Shown here one piece after another: positions 1 through 9,296 of a stretch of DNA of 36,831 bases (position 1 is the stretch's first letter; every line of letters starts with the position of its first letter). The notes beneath the pieces were generated by a model that had not been told where the DNA came from, ran no database searches, and was given only the letters and a program-made list of their open reading frames with translations. This stretch comes from Myxococcales bacterium (lineage in GTDB: Bacteria; Myxococcota_A; Polyangia; Polyangiales; Houyiibacteriaceae), in assembly GCA_029861865.1 (NCBI GenBank), contig JAOTYL010000018.1:1-36831 (forward strand), given 5' to 3'. The position numbers were made by a program, and so were the translations under genes.

Positions 1-25
1 GCACTCGCTCCGCGTTGACACTCAT
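1..25 (-). CDS. recB: 5' end of the gene after recC, probably recB (partial)
   Basis: On the minus strand an ATG at 25-23 overlaps the recC stop (TGA at 24-22) in an ATGA junction. The frame stays open to the window edge and reads MSVNAERV. Only eight codons are visible, so the identification rests on position: recB commonly follows recC in recC-recB-recD operons, and 4-nt overlaps are typical of translationally coupled subunits. RecB would be the helicase/nuclease beta subunit of exodeoxyribonuclease V. Nothing in the eight residues confirms the family. Confidence 0.5.
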
Positions 26-3000
26 CGCAGGCTCCGGTGTCGCAACAACGGCCCGTAGACACTCGAGCTCGTGGGCCCGAACCTCTCCGCCCACGCCTCG
101 TTGGAAAAAGGACCTGCCTTGCCCCAGGCAAAACGCGCGTACCGATCCCAAGTCTGGTCTCGCTGCTTCTTCCTGGCTTTGTCGAGCGCCTCCGAAGCTT
201 TGTCGCGGACCACGTAATCGGCGAACACCCAGGATGGCTGACCCAGGAGCGGCACCGGGCTGGTCTGCGAGGCCTCGTATAGTTTCACCAGGCCTTCGAG
301 AAGCTTTCGTGCGTCGTCGACCGGCGCAAGGTACACGACGTCTGCTCGGCGATCCTTCGCACGCAAGACGAGCTCGGTGGTTTTTGGAAGATCGAAATCA
401 TCTGAAGCCTGCATCAGAAGATGCTCGATCCAGGTCGTCAGCTCGGTTTTGGTTTTCGTTCTGTTGAATCGATGCTTCACCCGTCGTTCGGGGTAAAGAC
501 CATCGAGACGTCCCTCCAAAGTGATGCCACCTAGATCGACCATGACAGCTCGCGTCCGTTCTTCACGGGGCCGGGCGCTCGCTTCACGCCGCTCTAGGAT
601 CGCTTCGATCTCGCCAGCCAGCTCGTTTCGGCTGATTTCACCCCAGCTGCCTTCGGGAAATTCCGGCGCGGCTCGCAGAAATCCTTGGAGCTCTTCACCG
701 ATCAGCGAGCGTTCGATGGCGTCGTTCCCCAAGCGAAAGGCGTCGAAGCTCCCGAGCTCGGTCAGCGCTCTCGTAGGCTCGTACAAGGTCGAGTCGTCGA
801 ATCGGGTTCCGAGTGTGCTCAGGATGAACTCGCGTGTCGGGTGCCAGATCCAGTTCGCGAGCTCTGCGATCGAAACGCGGCTCTTGCGCGTCTTCAGCTC
901 CGCGCGTAGCTCTACCGGTCGTGGCTCGCCTGGGGTTTGTGCCATGGCCTGAGCGATCCGAAGGTGGCGCTCCGAGAAGCTCGAAAGGGCGTTTCCTACG
1001 GTGAAATAGGCTTTGTCGAACGCATGGAGCGGATGCTCGATGGTAGCGAGGACCGATTCCGAGCCATCGCGATGGTAGTACCGGTTCAACGTATCCTCGA
1101 GATCGCACACGACCGTGGAGGGGGTTGCGGCGCTTCGGCTACTCGTCACGGGGGCGCTGTAGGTAACTACGAGCCGATCGCGTGCGCACAGGATGGCCTG
1201 CAGAAACGAGTGCCGGTCGTCATGGCGCTTGCTGCGATCGCCTAGCCGCGGCTTGTCTCGGGTGAGGTCGAAGCTTGGCCTGTCGTCTGCACGCGGGAAA
1301 GACTCTCCGCTCATGCCGATCAGACAAACCATGCGGAACGGAATCGAACGGAGGGGAACTAACTCGCTCAAGGTCACCCCGCGTCGTAGAAACCCTGCGG
1401 CGGGTGTCCCCCTTAGCACGGTCCCCGCCAGCTCGCGGCGAATCGTGCGAAGCGGGATGGCACCGCTGTACCCGCTGTCTTCAGCCAGCTCACGGAGCGA
1501 TTCGAGCGAGGAACGAAGCACGCGCACGGCTCCGCTGTCATCGTCTTCCTCAGCAAAGAGCAAGCTCGACAACTGACCAAGGAGACGTACCCAAACGGAC
1601 ACGTGCAAGGGCCTCCGCGTTCGCTCGCGGAAGTCGAACAACACGCTACACAGACGCGACAACCGAGCCAGCAACTCGGCATCTTCCAGGCTCAGCTCCC
1701 CGCGCGGAAGAAGCCCATCGAAGACTTCGATCGTGCCTGGCATCAATGCGAAGCCCAAGAAAAGCCTACCAAAACCGGCGCGCCACGTGTGCAGCGATTC
1801 CGGGGGAAAACCGAGCTCCTCGCGATGGTTGGCGTCGATGCCCCATCGAATTCCCGCGGCTTCAAGCAAATCGGTGAGTCGGGCGCGCTCGTTCGATGAA
1901 AAGCAAAAATCCTCTCGCCACGATTGCGCGTCCATCAAGCGCACGACGTCGAGAACCGAGAACCGCGATTCGAGCACTTCGAGCACCGAGAGAAAGTCAT
2001 CGTAGAAGCCGGTGTCGTCGCGGCTTCTTCGGTCGTGTACTTCGTAGGGAATGCGTGTGACGTCTGTCTGCCCAAACACTGCGCGGAATGCTGGGGCGTA
2101 TGCTTCTAGATCTCCTGCCATCACGACGATGTCTTCCGGTCGCAGCGAAGTGTCGTCTTCGAGGGCTGCGCGGATGACGTCGTGCAGAACGAGCACTTCG
2201 CGCATCGGGCTCGTGCACGCATGAATCGAGATCGAATCGTCGGCTGCGGCGATCGAAGTCCTCTCAGGGCTGTCGGGTGGACTCCGAAACTCGAGAATGT
2301 CCGCCTGGAGAGAGCCGAGCAGAGTCGCACGGCTCGGCACCGTGAACCGGTCTTCGTCCCGCCGGACGCTCGAATCGGCATCGAGCAACAATTCTTGGAA
2401 GTCGCGGGCGAGGTTTCCGAGCGACATCAGCAAAGGGTGCCCGTCTTGCGTCAAAGGGTCGATGGCGAGTGAGAGTTGGCCGGCTTTGTCGATGTTCGAG
2501 AAGTACTCGGTGGTCGGCGTTAGAAGGTAGAGGTGAGTAGCAATCGATCGCGATAGCGCTGCGAAAAAATCGAGAAAAAGTGGAGGCAGAGTTTCGAGTG
2601 AGAATAGGTGCAGCCGCTCGAACCGAATCTCGAGCGTCTTGTCGCCGCTCCGAAGCGTTGCGCACGCGCGCCCGATTCGGGATGCGAGATCGTGCGGGCC
2701 CAATCGGACCGCAATTCGACGCCAGAGCTCCGCCTGCCAATGGGACTCCGAGCCTGCGACCCAACCACGGAGCAACTCCGGGCGGTAGACCACATATCGA
2801 TCGAACATGACCGAGAGACTCGATGACAGTCGGAGCACGCGGTCCGGCTCAGGTGCTTCGTCGAGATACCCCCGGAGTGCCAACGGAGTCCCCTCGTGGA
2901 GCAGCTCCGCGATCGTCCATTTCAACCGGGCCGGATCGTATGCCTTCGATCGCGCTGAAGGACCCAAGTCCAGATCATCAAGGACTTGTTCGATCGCGGA

Positions 3001-3192
3001 ACGAGGAAACGGAAAAGATGGATTGCTCCACACCCCGAGTCGGCTCGCCAAAGCGAGGGTGAGCCAACGTTCCATGCCCCGGCTCTGCACGACGATCGCT
3101 TCGGAATCGAAGGCGCCTAGGGGTGCGTCTCTGACCAAGGACGCAAGTGCGTCCGCTAGCTCTTCGGTGCGATTGCTACGAATGAGCTCCAT
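22..3192 (-). CDS. recC: Exodeoxyribonuclease V gamma subunit RecC
   Basis: This 1056-aa protein is the RecC subunit of the RecBCD helicase-nuclease, which processes double-strand DNA ends and recognises Chi before RecA loading. The N-terminus carries the family signature around VVQSRGMERWLTLALA and a following NPSFPFPRSAI stretch; the middle has the helicase-like fold with SLETLPPLFLDFF and RMVCLIGMSGESFPR. The C-terminal third resembles the degenerate RecB-like nuclease domain. Length is close to the usual 1050-1150 aa. I take ATG 3192 as start: GAGG lies 9 nt upstream (around 3203-3206). An in-frame TTG at 3207 would overlap the nspC stop and add five residues. It is the third gene of a tight minus-strand string and is followed by an ATGA overlap into probable recB. 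Confidence 0.9.
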   Translation of the reverse strand: MELIRSNRTEELADALASLVRDAPLGAFDSEAIVVQSRGMERWLTLALASRLGVWSNPSFPFPRSAIEQVLDDLDLGPSARSKAYDPARLKWTIAELLHEGTPLALRGYLDEAPEPDRVLRLSSSLSVMFDRYVVYRPELLRGWVAGSESHWQAELWRRIAVRLGPHDLASRIGRACATLRSGDKTLEIRFERLHLFSLETLPPLFLDFFAALSRSIATHLYLLTPTTEYFSNIDKAGQLSLAIDPLTQDGHPLLMSLGNLARDFQELLLDADSSVRRDEDRFTVPSRATLLGSLQADILEFRSPPDSPERTSIAAADDSISIHACTSPMREVLVLHDVIRAALEDDTSLRPEDIVVMAGDLEAYAPAFRAVFGQTDVTRIPYEVHDRRSRDDTGFYDDFLSVLEVLESRFSVLDVVRLMDAQSWREDFCFSSNERARLTDLLEAAGIRWGIDANHREELGFPPESLHTWRAGFGRLFLGFALMPGTIEVFDGLLPRGELSLEDAELLARLSRLCSVLFDFRERTRRPLHVSVWVRLLGQLSSLLFAEEDDDSGAVRVLRSSLESLRELAEDSGYSGAIPLRTIRRELAGTVLRGTPAAGFLRRGVTLSELVPLRSIPFRMVCLIGMSGESFPRADDRPSFDLTRDKPRLGDRSKRHDDRHSFLQAILCARDRLVVTYSAPVTSSRSAATPSTVVCDLEDTLNRYYHRDGSESVLATIEHPLHAFDKAYFTVGNALSSFSERHLRIAQAMAQTPGEPRPVELRAELKTRKSRVSIAELANWIWHPTREFILSTLGTRFDDSTLYEPTRALTELGSFDAFRLGNDAIERSLIGEELQGFLRAAPEFPEGSWGEISRNELAGEIEAILERREASARPREERTRAVMVDLGGITLEGRLDGLYPERRVKHRFNRTKTKTELTTWIEHLLMQASDDFDLPKTTELVLRAKDRRADVVYLAPVDDARKLLEGLVKLYEASQTSPVPLLGQPSWVFADYVVRDKASEALDKARKKQRDQTWDRYARFAWGKAGPFSNEAWAERFGPTSSSVYGPLLRHRSLR

Positions 3193-3203
3193 TCGTCCAA
3201 GCC

Positions 3204-4355
3204 TCAAGATAGGCGGTTGCGATAGTCCTCATAGCCGAATTGCCGCTGTACGCGATACGAGTTGTCTCGTGGATCGAACAATGCGATCGAAGGCAGCCTC
3301 ACCCCGTTGAAGGTGGTGGTTTTCACCATGGTGTAGTGCGCCATATCTTCGAAGATCAATCGGTCGCCTATTTCGAGCGGCGAGTCGAAGGAATACTCGC
3401 CAATGACGTCACCGGCGAGGCAAGTCAGCCCACCCAAGCGGTACGTATGGGCAAGCGCTCCCGGCTTCCGTGCGCCTCGAACCTCTGCACGATACGGCAT
3501 CTCGAGCACGTCTGGCATGTGCGCCGTCGCGGAGGTGTCGAGGATCGCGATTGCTCCGTCGTTGTGAACTATGTCGAGCACGGAGGCGACCAACACGCCG
3601 GTGTCCATCGCGACCGCCTCTCCAGGCTCGAGAAACACCTCGACTCCATGGCTCCTTTGGAACGATTTCACCAAATCGACCAAGAGGCCGACGTCATAGC
3701 TGGGTTTGGTGATGTGGTGCCCACCACCGAAGTTGACCCAGCTCATGTCGTCGAGCCACGGAGAGAAGTTGTCTTCGATGACCGCGAGTGTACGTCCCAG
3801 TGCGTCGGCGCCAAGCTCACATAGAGTGTGAAAGTGGAACCCCTCGATGCCGGAGAGGTTTGCTCTCAGGAGCTCGCTCTTGGTGGTGCCGAGTCGAGAG
3901 CCGGGAGCGCAGGGATCATAGAGAGGCACCTCGACTTCGGAGTGCTCCGGGTTGATGCGCAACCCGAAGCTGGTCTTGGACCTCTCGGCCAAGACGACAT
4001 GTCGAAAGCGCTCCAACTGGGACGGCGAGTTGAAGATGACGTGATCCGAGTCTCGAATCACTTCTCGAAGAGAGTCTTCGTCGAACGCAGGGCAGTAGGT
4101 ATGGACCTGTTTTCCGAGCTCTTCTCGACCCAAACGCGCTTCATCGGCGCCGCTGGCGGAAACCCCGCTGAGATATTTCCCCACGAGAGGAAACATCGAC
4201 CATGCTGCAAAGCCTTTGAGCGCAAGCAAGATTGCGCACCCAGCCGCCTCCTGCACGTGGGCCAGCAGCTCGAGGTTCTTTTCGAGCGCAGCAACGTCGA
4301 TGACGAACGCTGGTGTTTTCACTCGACTGAGGTCGAGCTGATCACAAGCAAGCAC
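3204..4355 (-). CDS. nspC: Carboxynorspermidine/carboxyspermidine decarboxylase
   Basis: A 383-aa PLP-dependent fold-III decarboxylase of the alanine racemase / ornithine-DAP decarboxylase superfamily. It removes the carboxyl group from carboxyspermidine or carboxynorspermidine to give spermidine or norspermidine. The PLP lysine is K47 in ALLALKGFA-type context (AILLALKGF). WVNFGGGHHITKPSYD and EPGEAVAMDTG match the substrate and cofactor loops of NspC, and the C-terminal GDRLIFEDMAHYTMVKTTTFNG block is characteristic. The start chosen is GTG 4355, which shares a base with the upstream TAG stop (TAGTG) and has GGAGG close upstream; an in-frame TTG at 4376 would add seven residues. The immediately upstream gene supplies the preceding enzyme of the same pathway, so function is well supported. 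Which polyamine is made cannot be told from sequence alone. Confidence 0.93.
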   Translation of the reverse strand: MLACDQLDLSRVKTPAFVIDVAALEKNLELLAHVQEAAGCAILLALKGFAAWSMFPLVGKYLSGVSASGADEARLGREELGKQVHTYCPAFDEDSLREVIRDSDHVIFNSPSQLERFRHVVLAERSKTSFGLRINPEHSEVEVPLYDPCAPGSRLGTTKSELLRANLSGIEGFHFHTLCELGADALGRTLAVIEDNFSPWLDDMSWVNFGGGHHITKPSYDVGLLVDLVKSFQRSHGVEVFLEPGEAVAMDTGVLVASVLDIVHNDGAIAILDTSATAHMPDVLEMPYRAEVRGARKPGALAHTYRLGGLTCLAGDVIGEYSFDSPLEIGDRLIFEDMAHYTMVKTTTFNGVRLPSIALFDPRDNSYRVQRQFGYEDYRNRLS

Positions 4356-5542
4356 TAGACCTCCATGACGTGCCAAGGAAGCCCTCGCACCGCCAGCTCC
4401 GAAAGGAAGGGATGTGGATCGAGCTCCTCGACGTTGAACACGCCCTTACCGCGCCATGCCCCGGTGAGCATCATCTTGGCGCCGACCATGGCTGGTACGC
4501 CGGTGGTGTAGGACACCGCCTGCGCCCGGACCTCCTTCCACGACTCTTCATGGTCGCACACGTTATAGATGAACACTTTGCGTGTCTCGCCGCCTTTTCG
4601 TCCGTCGATGAGACAGCCGATGCTGGTCTTGCCTTTGTAGTTTTCGCCCAGCGTCGAGGGGTCGGGGAGCAGAGTTTTCAGGAATTGAATCGGGACTATT
4701 TCACGGCCCTCGAACGTTACCGGCTCGATCGATGTCATTCCAACGTTCTGAAGCACCCTAAGGTGTGTGATGTATTCGTCGCCGAACGTCATCCAGAACC
4801 GAATGCGCTTGAGACCCTTGATGTGCTTGACCAAGGACTCGAGCTCTTCGTGATAGAGAAGATACGCCTTGCGCTCTCCGACCTCGGGGAAATCGAACAT
4901 CCGTGACTGCGACATGGGGTCGACCTCGATCCACTTGCCGTCTTCCCAGTATTTCCCCCGTTGGGTGATCTCTCGGATGTTGATCTCGGGGTTGAAATTC
5001 GTGGCGAACGGGTGGCCATGATCACCCCCGTTGCAGTCGAGGATGTCGATGGTGTCGATCTCGTCGAATAGCTCTCGCTGAGCATATGCGCAGAAAATGT
5101 TGGTCACGCCGGGATCGAAGCCCGACCCGAGCAGAGCCATGATCCCTTTACGCTCGAAACGGTCCTGATACGCCCACTGCCACTTGTACTCGAACTTGGC
5201 TTCGTCGGGCGGCTCGTAGTTGGCGGTGTCGAGATAGTCGACTCCGGTTTCGAGACAGGCATCCATAATCGGCAGGTCTTGGTACGGGAGAGCCACGTTG
5301 ATCACGAGAGCCGGCTCCACCTGCTTGATCAGCGCGACGGTGTGGGCGACATCGTCCGCGTCGACTTGCGCGATCTCGATCTCGCGTCCGCGGAGCTCCC
5401 GGACCTGCTGCTGAATCTTCTCGCATCGCGCGAGCGTCCGACTCGCGAGGACGATCTTCGAAAACGTGCTCGGGTCGTCGGCGCATTTATGTGTGACGAC
5501 CCCGCCGACGCCTCCCGCCCCGATGATCAAGACCTTCCCCAT
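4355..5542 (-). CDS. Carboxy(nor)spermidine synthase, saccharopine dehydrogenase family
   Basis: A 395-aa NAD(P)H-dependent enzyme that condenses L-aspartate-beta-semialdehyde with putrescine or diaminopropane and reduces the Schiff base to carboxyspermidine or carboxynorspermidine. The N-terminal Rossmann motif is GAGGVGG at residues 8-14 after MGKVLII. Motifs such as VINVALPYQDLPIMDACLE, DYLDTANYEPPDEAKFEY and GSGFDPGVTNIFCAYA match the LYS1-like CASDH/CANSDH branch rather than lysine-pathway saccharopine dehydrogenases. The start at 5542 is supported by GGAGGG 5-6 nt upstream and by its position just before the Rossmann strand; the frame is open to 5584. It is the first gene of the minus-strand string with nspC and recC. 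The 149-bp spacer before it separates it from the divergent activase gene and must hold both promoters; I see no strong -35/-10 pair there. Confidence 0.9.
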   Translation of the reverse strand: MGKVLIIGAGGVGGVVTHKCADDPSTFSKIVLASRTLARCEKIQQQVRELRGREIEIAQVDADDVAHTVALIKQVEPALVINVALPYQDLPIMDACLETGVDYLDTANYEPPDEAKFEYKWQWAYQDRFERKGIMALLGSGFDPGVTNIFCAYAQRELFDEIDTIDILDCNGGDHGHPFATNFNPEINIREITQRGKYWEDGKWIEVDPMSQSRMFDFPEVGERKAYLLYHEELESLVKHIKGLKRIRFWMTFGDEYITHLRVLQNVGMTSIEPVTFEGREIVPIQFLKTLLPDPSTLGENYKGKTSIGCLIDGRKGGETRKVFIYNVCDHEESWKEVRAQAVSYTTGVPAMVGAKMMLTGAWRGKGVFNVEELDPHPFLSELAVRGLPWHVMEV

Positions 5543-5691
5543 CGAACCCTCCGCGGCGCGGTATACGATGTTCGTGAGGCCCACGCGAGGCGTGACTTTT
5601 TAGTCGCGTTTCAGCGGCTCAACTCGCGTGACAATCATCTGGGCATGTGTTTACCTCGGCTTCGTCAACCAAGAAGGGCAGCGCCGGTCTG

Positions 5692-8600
5692 ATGCGAAGA
5701 GCGATTGTGGGGCTAGACGTCGGCTCGACCACCGTAAAGGCGGTCGTCGTTGACCCCGAGACGAAAGAGATCCTCTGGGACGACTACCAGCGGCACCACA
5801 CGAAGCAGGCAGAGTGCGTCCTCGACTTCATGGAGCGCATCGGCGACGTGTTGAAAGGGCGGGGGTGCAACGACATTCGCGTATTCATCACCGGATCGGG
5901 GGCGGCGCCTTTGGAAGCGCCGCTCGGCGCGAAATTCGTGCAAGAGGTCAACTCGGTGACCTTGGCGGTCGAAACGCTCCATCCTGATGCTGGGTCGGTC
6001 GTCGAGCTGGGCGGTCAGGACGCGAAGATCATCATCTTCAAAGAGAATCTGCAAACCGGTGACAAAGCTGCGATCGCATCGATGAACGACAAGTGCGCCT
6101 CGGGGACTGGTGCCACCATCGACAAATGCATGATCAAGGTGGGCATGCCGTCCGAGGAGACGCTCGGCCTGCACTTCAACGACGAGAGCCTTCACCACGT
6201 CGCCGCCAAGTGCGGCGTGTTTGCCGAAACCGATATCGTCAATCTGGTCAAGACGGGCATCCCGTCCGACGAGATCATGTGCTCGCTCGCCGACGCGATC
6301 GTCATGCAAAATCTTTCGGTGCTCACGCGTGGCAATACGCTTCGGCACAAGGTGCTGCTGCTTGGCGGTCCGAACACGTTTCTTCCGTTTCTTCAAGAGT
6401 GCTGGCGAAAACGCATCCCGGAGACGTGGGACGAGCGCGGGTACGACTACCCGAAGAATGTCCCGATCGAAGAGCTCATTCCCGTGCCGGACAATGCCGC
6501 GTTGTACGCTGCATACGGCGCGGTCATGTACGGGATGCACGAGCCGCCAGAAGTCGGTGCGTACAACGGCCTCGACGGACTCGAGCGATACATCAACGAA
6601 GGCCGCAAGGAGCGCCTCGGCGAAAGTGCGGGTCCCCCGCTTTCGAGTGGCGAAGCCGAGCTGACGCAGTTCCTCGACACGTACAGGATCCCGAAGTTCG
6701 TTGAGCCAGACCTGCCCGCGGGGGGCACCGTGAGAGCCGTCATCGGCCTCGATGGTGGCAGCACCTCATCCAAGGCCGTGCTTTTGGGTGAAGATGGCGA
6801 AGTCTTGATGAAGTCTTACGCCCTTTCCAAGGGCAATCCCATCCAGGACGCCAAAGAGCTCCTCGACGACCTGCGCACCCGCGTTCATGCCCGGGGAGCA
6901 GAGCTCGACATCATGGGCTTTGGAGCGACGGGCTACGCGGCCGATGTGCTCGAAGAGTGCGTATGTGCGGACGTCAACGTCGTCGAAACGGTCGCCCACA
7001 TGATGAGTGCGACACATTACTTTGGTGACATCGACGTCATCTGCGACATCGGTGGCCAAGACATCAAAGTCCTATTCATGGAAAACGGGGACATCAAGAC
7101 CTTCAAGCTGTCGAACCAGTGCTCGGCAGGCAACGGGATGTTGCTCCAGGCGATGGCCGACCAGTTTGGCCTTCCCGTTCAGGAGTACGCCGAGAACGCC
7201 TTCCAAGCGGAGCTCGCGCCGAAATTCAGTTACGGCTGTGCGGTCTTTCTCGACACCGATCGCGTGAACTTTCAAAAGGAGGGGTTCGGCAAAGAAGAGC
7301 TCCTGGCGGGACTCGCGCAAGTGCTTCCGAAGAACGTTTGGCAGTACGTCGTCGGGGTGCCGCGCATGGCGGCGCTCGGGCGCAAGTTCGTGCTCCAGGG
7401 CGGTACGCAATACAACTTGGCGGCCGTCAAAGCTCAGGTCGACTACATCAACGAACGCGTGCCCAACGCGGAGGTTTTCGTCCATCCACACAGTGGCGAG
7501 GCGGGCGCGATCGGAGCGGCGATGGAGACATTGCGCGTCGTGAAGCGACGGGGGCACTCCACTTTCATCGGTCTGGATGCCGCGATCGACCTCAAATACG
7601 AGACGAAGAACGACGAGACCACGACCTGCCATTTCTGCGCCAACGAATGCTCACGCACCTTCATCGATGCGTTCCGCCCGGACGGGTCGACCAGTCGCTA
7701 CATAAGCGGCTTCTCCTGTGAGAAGGGCATGGTCGAATCGAAAGATGCGATGGAAAACCTCGTCAAAGAGCGTCGAAAGATCATGAAAGAGTTTCCGAAC
7801 CTCGTGACCTATGAGGGGCTCAAGGCGTTCAAGCGAATTTCCGGCGTCCAATCCCTGCCCGAAGCCGGAACGGAGATCGAGGACGTCAAGGTCGATCGCA
7901 AGTTTTTCGGATCGATCGAACGAACGAAATACCGGCGCAGCTTCCGGCGGTCATCCAAGGCGGCTGCAGAGAAGCGGGCGAGTTGGCGTGTCGGCATTCC
8001 GCGCGTCTTGAATATGTACTCGACCGCGCCCTTCTTCCGAACGTACCTCGAGGTGCTGGGCGTCCGGCCGAAGAACATCGTGTTCAGCGACCCGAGCTCT
8101 GAGGAGATGTTTGCCGAAGGCGGCAAGTACGGCTCGGTCGACCCTTGCTATCCGTCGAAGGTTGCGCAGGCGCACTTCCACCAGCTGTTCTTCCACAAGC
8201 ACGTCAAGACTCCGCTCGACGCGATCTTCTTCCCGATCTTGACCCACGTTCCCTCGTTCGTCACCGACGCCGTCGACTACGCGAGCTGCCCGATAGTGGC
8301 CGGCACGCCCGATGTCATGAAGGCTGCCTTCACCAAAGAGCAAGACTATTTCGAGACCCGAGGGATCACCTACATGGCGCCGGCCTTCAGCTTTGCTGAA
8401 CCGACCCTTTTGCAACGCAGCATGTTCGAGGCTTTCCGCGATGTGCTCGAAGTCACTGAAGACGAGAGCGACTTCGCGGTCACCGAGGGGCTTGCGGCGC
8501 TCGAGCGGTTCGACGAGGACGTGCAAGCCAAGGGTAAGGCCATCCTCGATCAGGTCGAATACGACAACAAGATCGCAATCCTGGTCGTCGGCCGCTCGTA

Positions 8601-9285
8601 CCACCTCGACCCTGGCCTGCACCACAACATCCCCGACGAGTTTCAAGTACTCGGGTACCCAATCCTCAGTATTCGTTCGATCCCGAAAGATCGGGAATGG
8701 CTCGGTCGGTTCTACGAAGATGGTGAAGACGCACTCAGTATCAACGACGTCTGGCCCGAAAACTACTCCACTGCCTCGGCCCAAAAGGTCTGGGCCGTGA
8801 AGTTCGCCGCGCGGAATCCCAACGTTGCCATCCTCGACCTGAGCAGCTTCAAGTGCGGGCATGACGCTCCGACGTACGGAATCATCGACAGCATCGTCTC
8901 GAGCAGTGGCGTGCTGGCGGCTTCCCTTCACGACATCGACGCCAACAAACCTGGCGGCTCGATCAAGATCCGCGTCAAGACATATGCTCATTCGCTCCGG
9001 CTCCGTGAAGAGCACCTCGAAGACGTCGCGGCACGTAAGGCCGAGCTCGAGCGCCGCATCGACGAGAAGCGTCTGGAGCTTCTCCGCATGAAGCAGGCGC
9101 AGTTGTCGGAGCACCGTCGCGCGGACCTGCAGCTCGAGCGGCAGATCAAGGAGCTCTCGCAGAAGGTCGTGAATTATCGCATCGAGGCTGCGAAGTCCGC
9201 AGAGGGCAAGGTCGTAGCAGAGATGTCGGAGAGTTTGATTCGTCTCGGCAAGAAAACCAAGGACGGCAACATCGTCCGAGTCTGA
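5692..9285 (+). CDS. Large acyl-CoA dehydratase activase-like protein: two ASKHA activase domains plus DUF2229-type region
   Basis: A 1197-aa protein related to the ATP-dependent activators of 2-hydroxyacyl-CoA dehydratases and benzoyl-CoA reductases (BcrA/BadF/HgdC). Residues about 1-270 form one ASKHA ATPase domain (GLDVGSTTVKAVVVD, VVELGGQDAKIIIF); about 347-625 form a second (GLDGGSTSSKAVLLG, CDIGGQDIKVLF). Each has the two cysteines that hold the bridging [4Fe-4S] cluster in dimeric activators: C135/C174 and C477/C516, both pairs 39 residues apart. From about 640 a dehydratase-like (DUF2229) region follows, with C646, C649 and C653 (CHFCANEC) and further conserved-looking DPCYPSK, YASCPIV and FKCGHDAP motifs. 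Residues about 1104-1165 look like a charged coiled coil. ATG 5692 is preferred because the first ASKHA strand begins at residue 2; a GTG at 5647 would add 15 residues with no good ribosome site. Its partner begins 11 bp downstream. The substrate is unknown. Confidence 0.88.
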   Translation: MRRAIVGLDVGSTTVKAVVVDPETKEILWDDYQRHHTKQAECVLDFMERIGDVLKGRGCNDIRVFITGSGAAPLEAPLGAKFVQEVNSVTLAVETLHPDAGSVVELGGQDAKIIIFKENLQTGDKAAIASMNDKCASGTGATIDKCMIKVGMPSEETLGLHFNDESLHHVAAKCGVFAETDIVNLVKTGIPSDEIMCSLADAIVMQNLSVLTRGNTLRHKVLLLGGPNTFLPFLQECWRKRIPETWDERGYDYPKNVPIEELIPVPDNAALYAAYGAVMYGMHEPPEVGAYNGLDGLERYINEGRKERLGESAGPPLSSGEAELTQFLDTYRIPKFVEPDLPAGGTVRAVIGLDGGSTSSKAVLLGEDGEVLMKSYALSKGNPIQDAKELLDDLRTRVHARGAELDIMGFGATGYAADVLEECVCADVNVVETVAHMMSATHYFGDIDVICDIGGQDIKVLFMENGDIKTFKLSNQCSAGNGMLLQAMADQFGLPVQEYAENAFQAELAPKFSYGCAVFLDTDRVNFQKEGFGKEELLAGLAQVLPKNVWQYVVGVPRMAALGRKFVLQGGTQYNLAAVKAQVDYINERVPNAEVFVHPHSGEAGAIGAAMETLRVVKRRGHSTFIGLDAAIDLKYETKNDETTTCHFCANECSRTFIDAFRPDGSTSRYISGFSCEKGMVESKDAMENLVKERRKIMKEFPNLVTYEGLKAFKRISGVQSLPEAGTEIEDVKVDRKFFGSIERTKYRRSFRRSSKAAAEKRASWRVGIPRVLNMYSTAPFFRTYLEVLGVRPKNIVFSDPSSEEMFAEGGKYGSVDPCYPSKVAQAHFHQLFFHKHVKTPLDAIFFPILTHVPSFVTDAVDYASCPIVAGTPDVMKAAFTKEQDYFETRGITYMAPAFSFAEPTLLQRSMFEAFRDVLEVTEDESDFAVTEGLAALERFDEDVQAKGKAILDQVEYDNKIAILVVGRSYHLDPGLHHNIPDEFQVLGYPILSIRSIPKDREWLGRFYEDGEDALSINDVWPENYSTASAQKVWAVKFAARNPNVAILDLSSFKCGHDAPTYGIIDSIVSSSGVLAASLHDIDANKPGGSIKIRVKTYAHSLRLREEHLEDVAARKAELERRIDEKRLELLRMKQAQLSEHRRADLQLERQIKELSQKVVNYRIEAAKSAEGKVVAEMSESLIRLGKKTKDGNIVRV

Positions 9286-9296
9286 GGGGCTGAACC

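Noticed and set aside
5582-5599. CACGC/GCGTG hairpin followed by TTTTT in the spacer before the activase gene
   Set aside because: Only 5 bp of stem, and no upstream plus-strand gene for it to terminate; likely chance.
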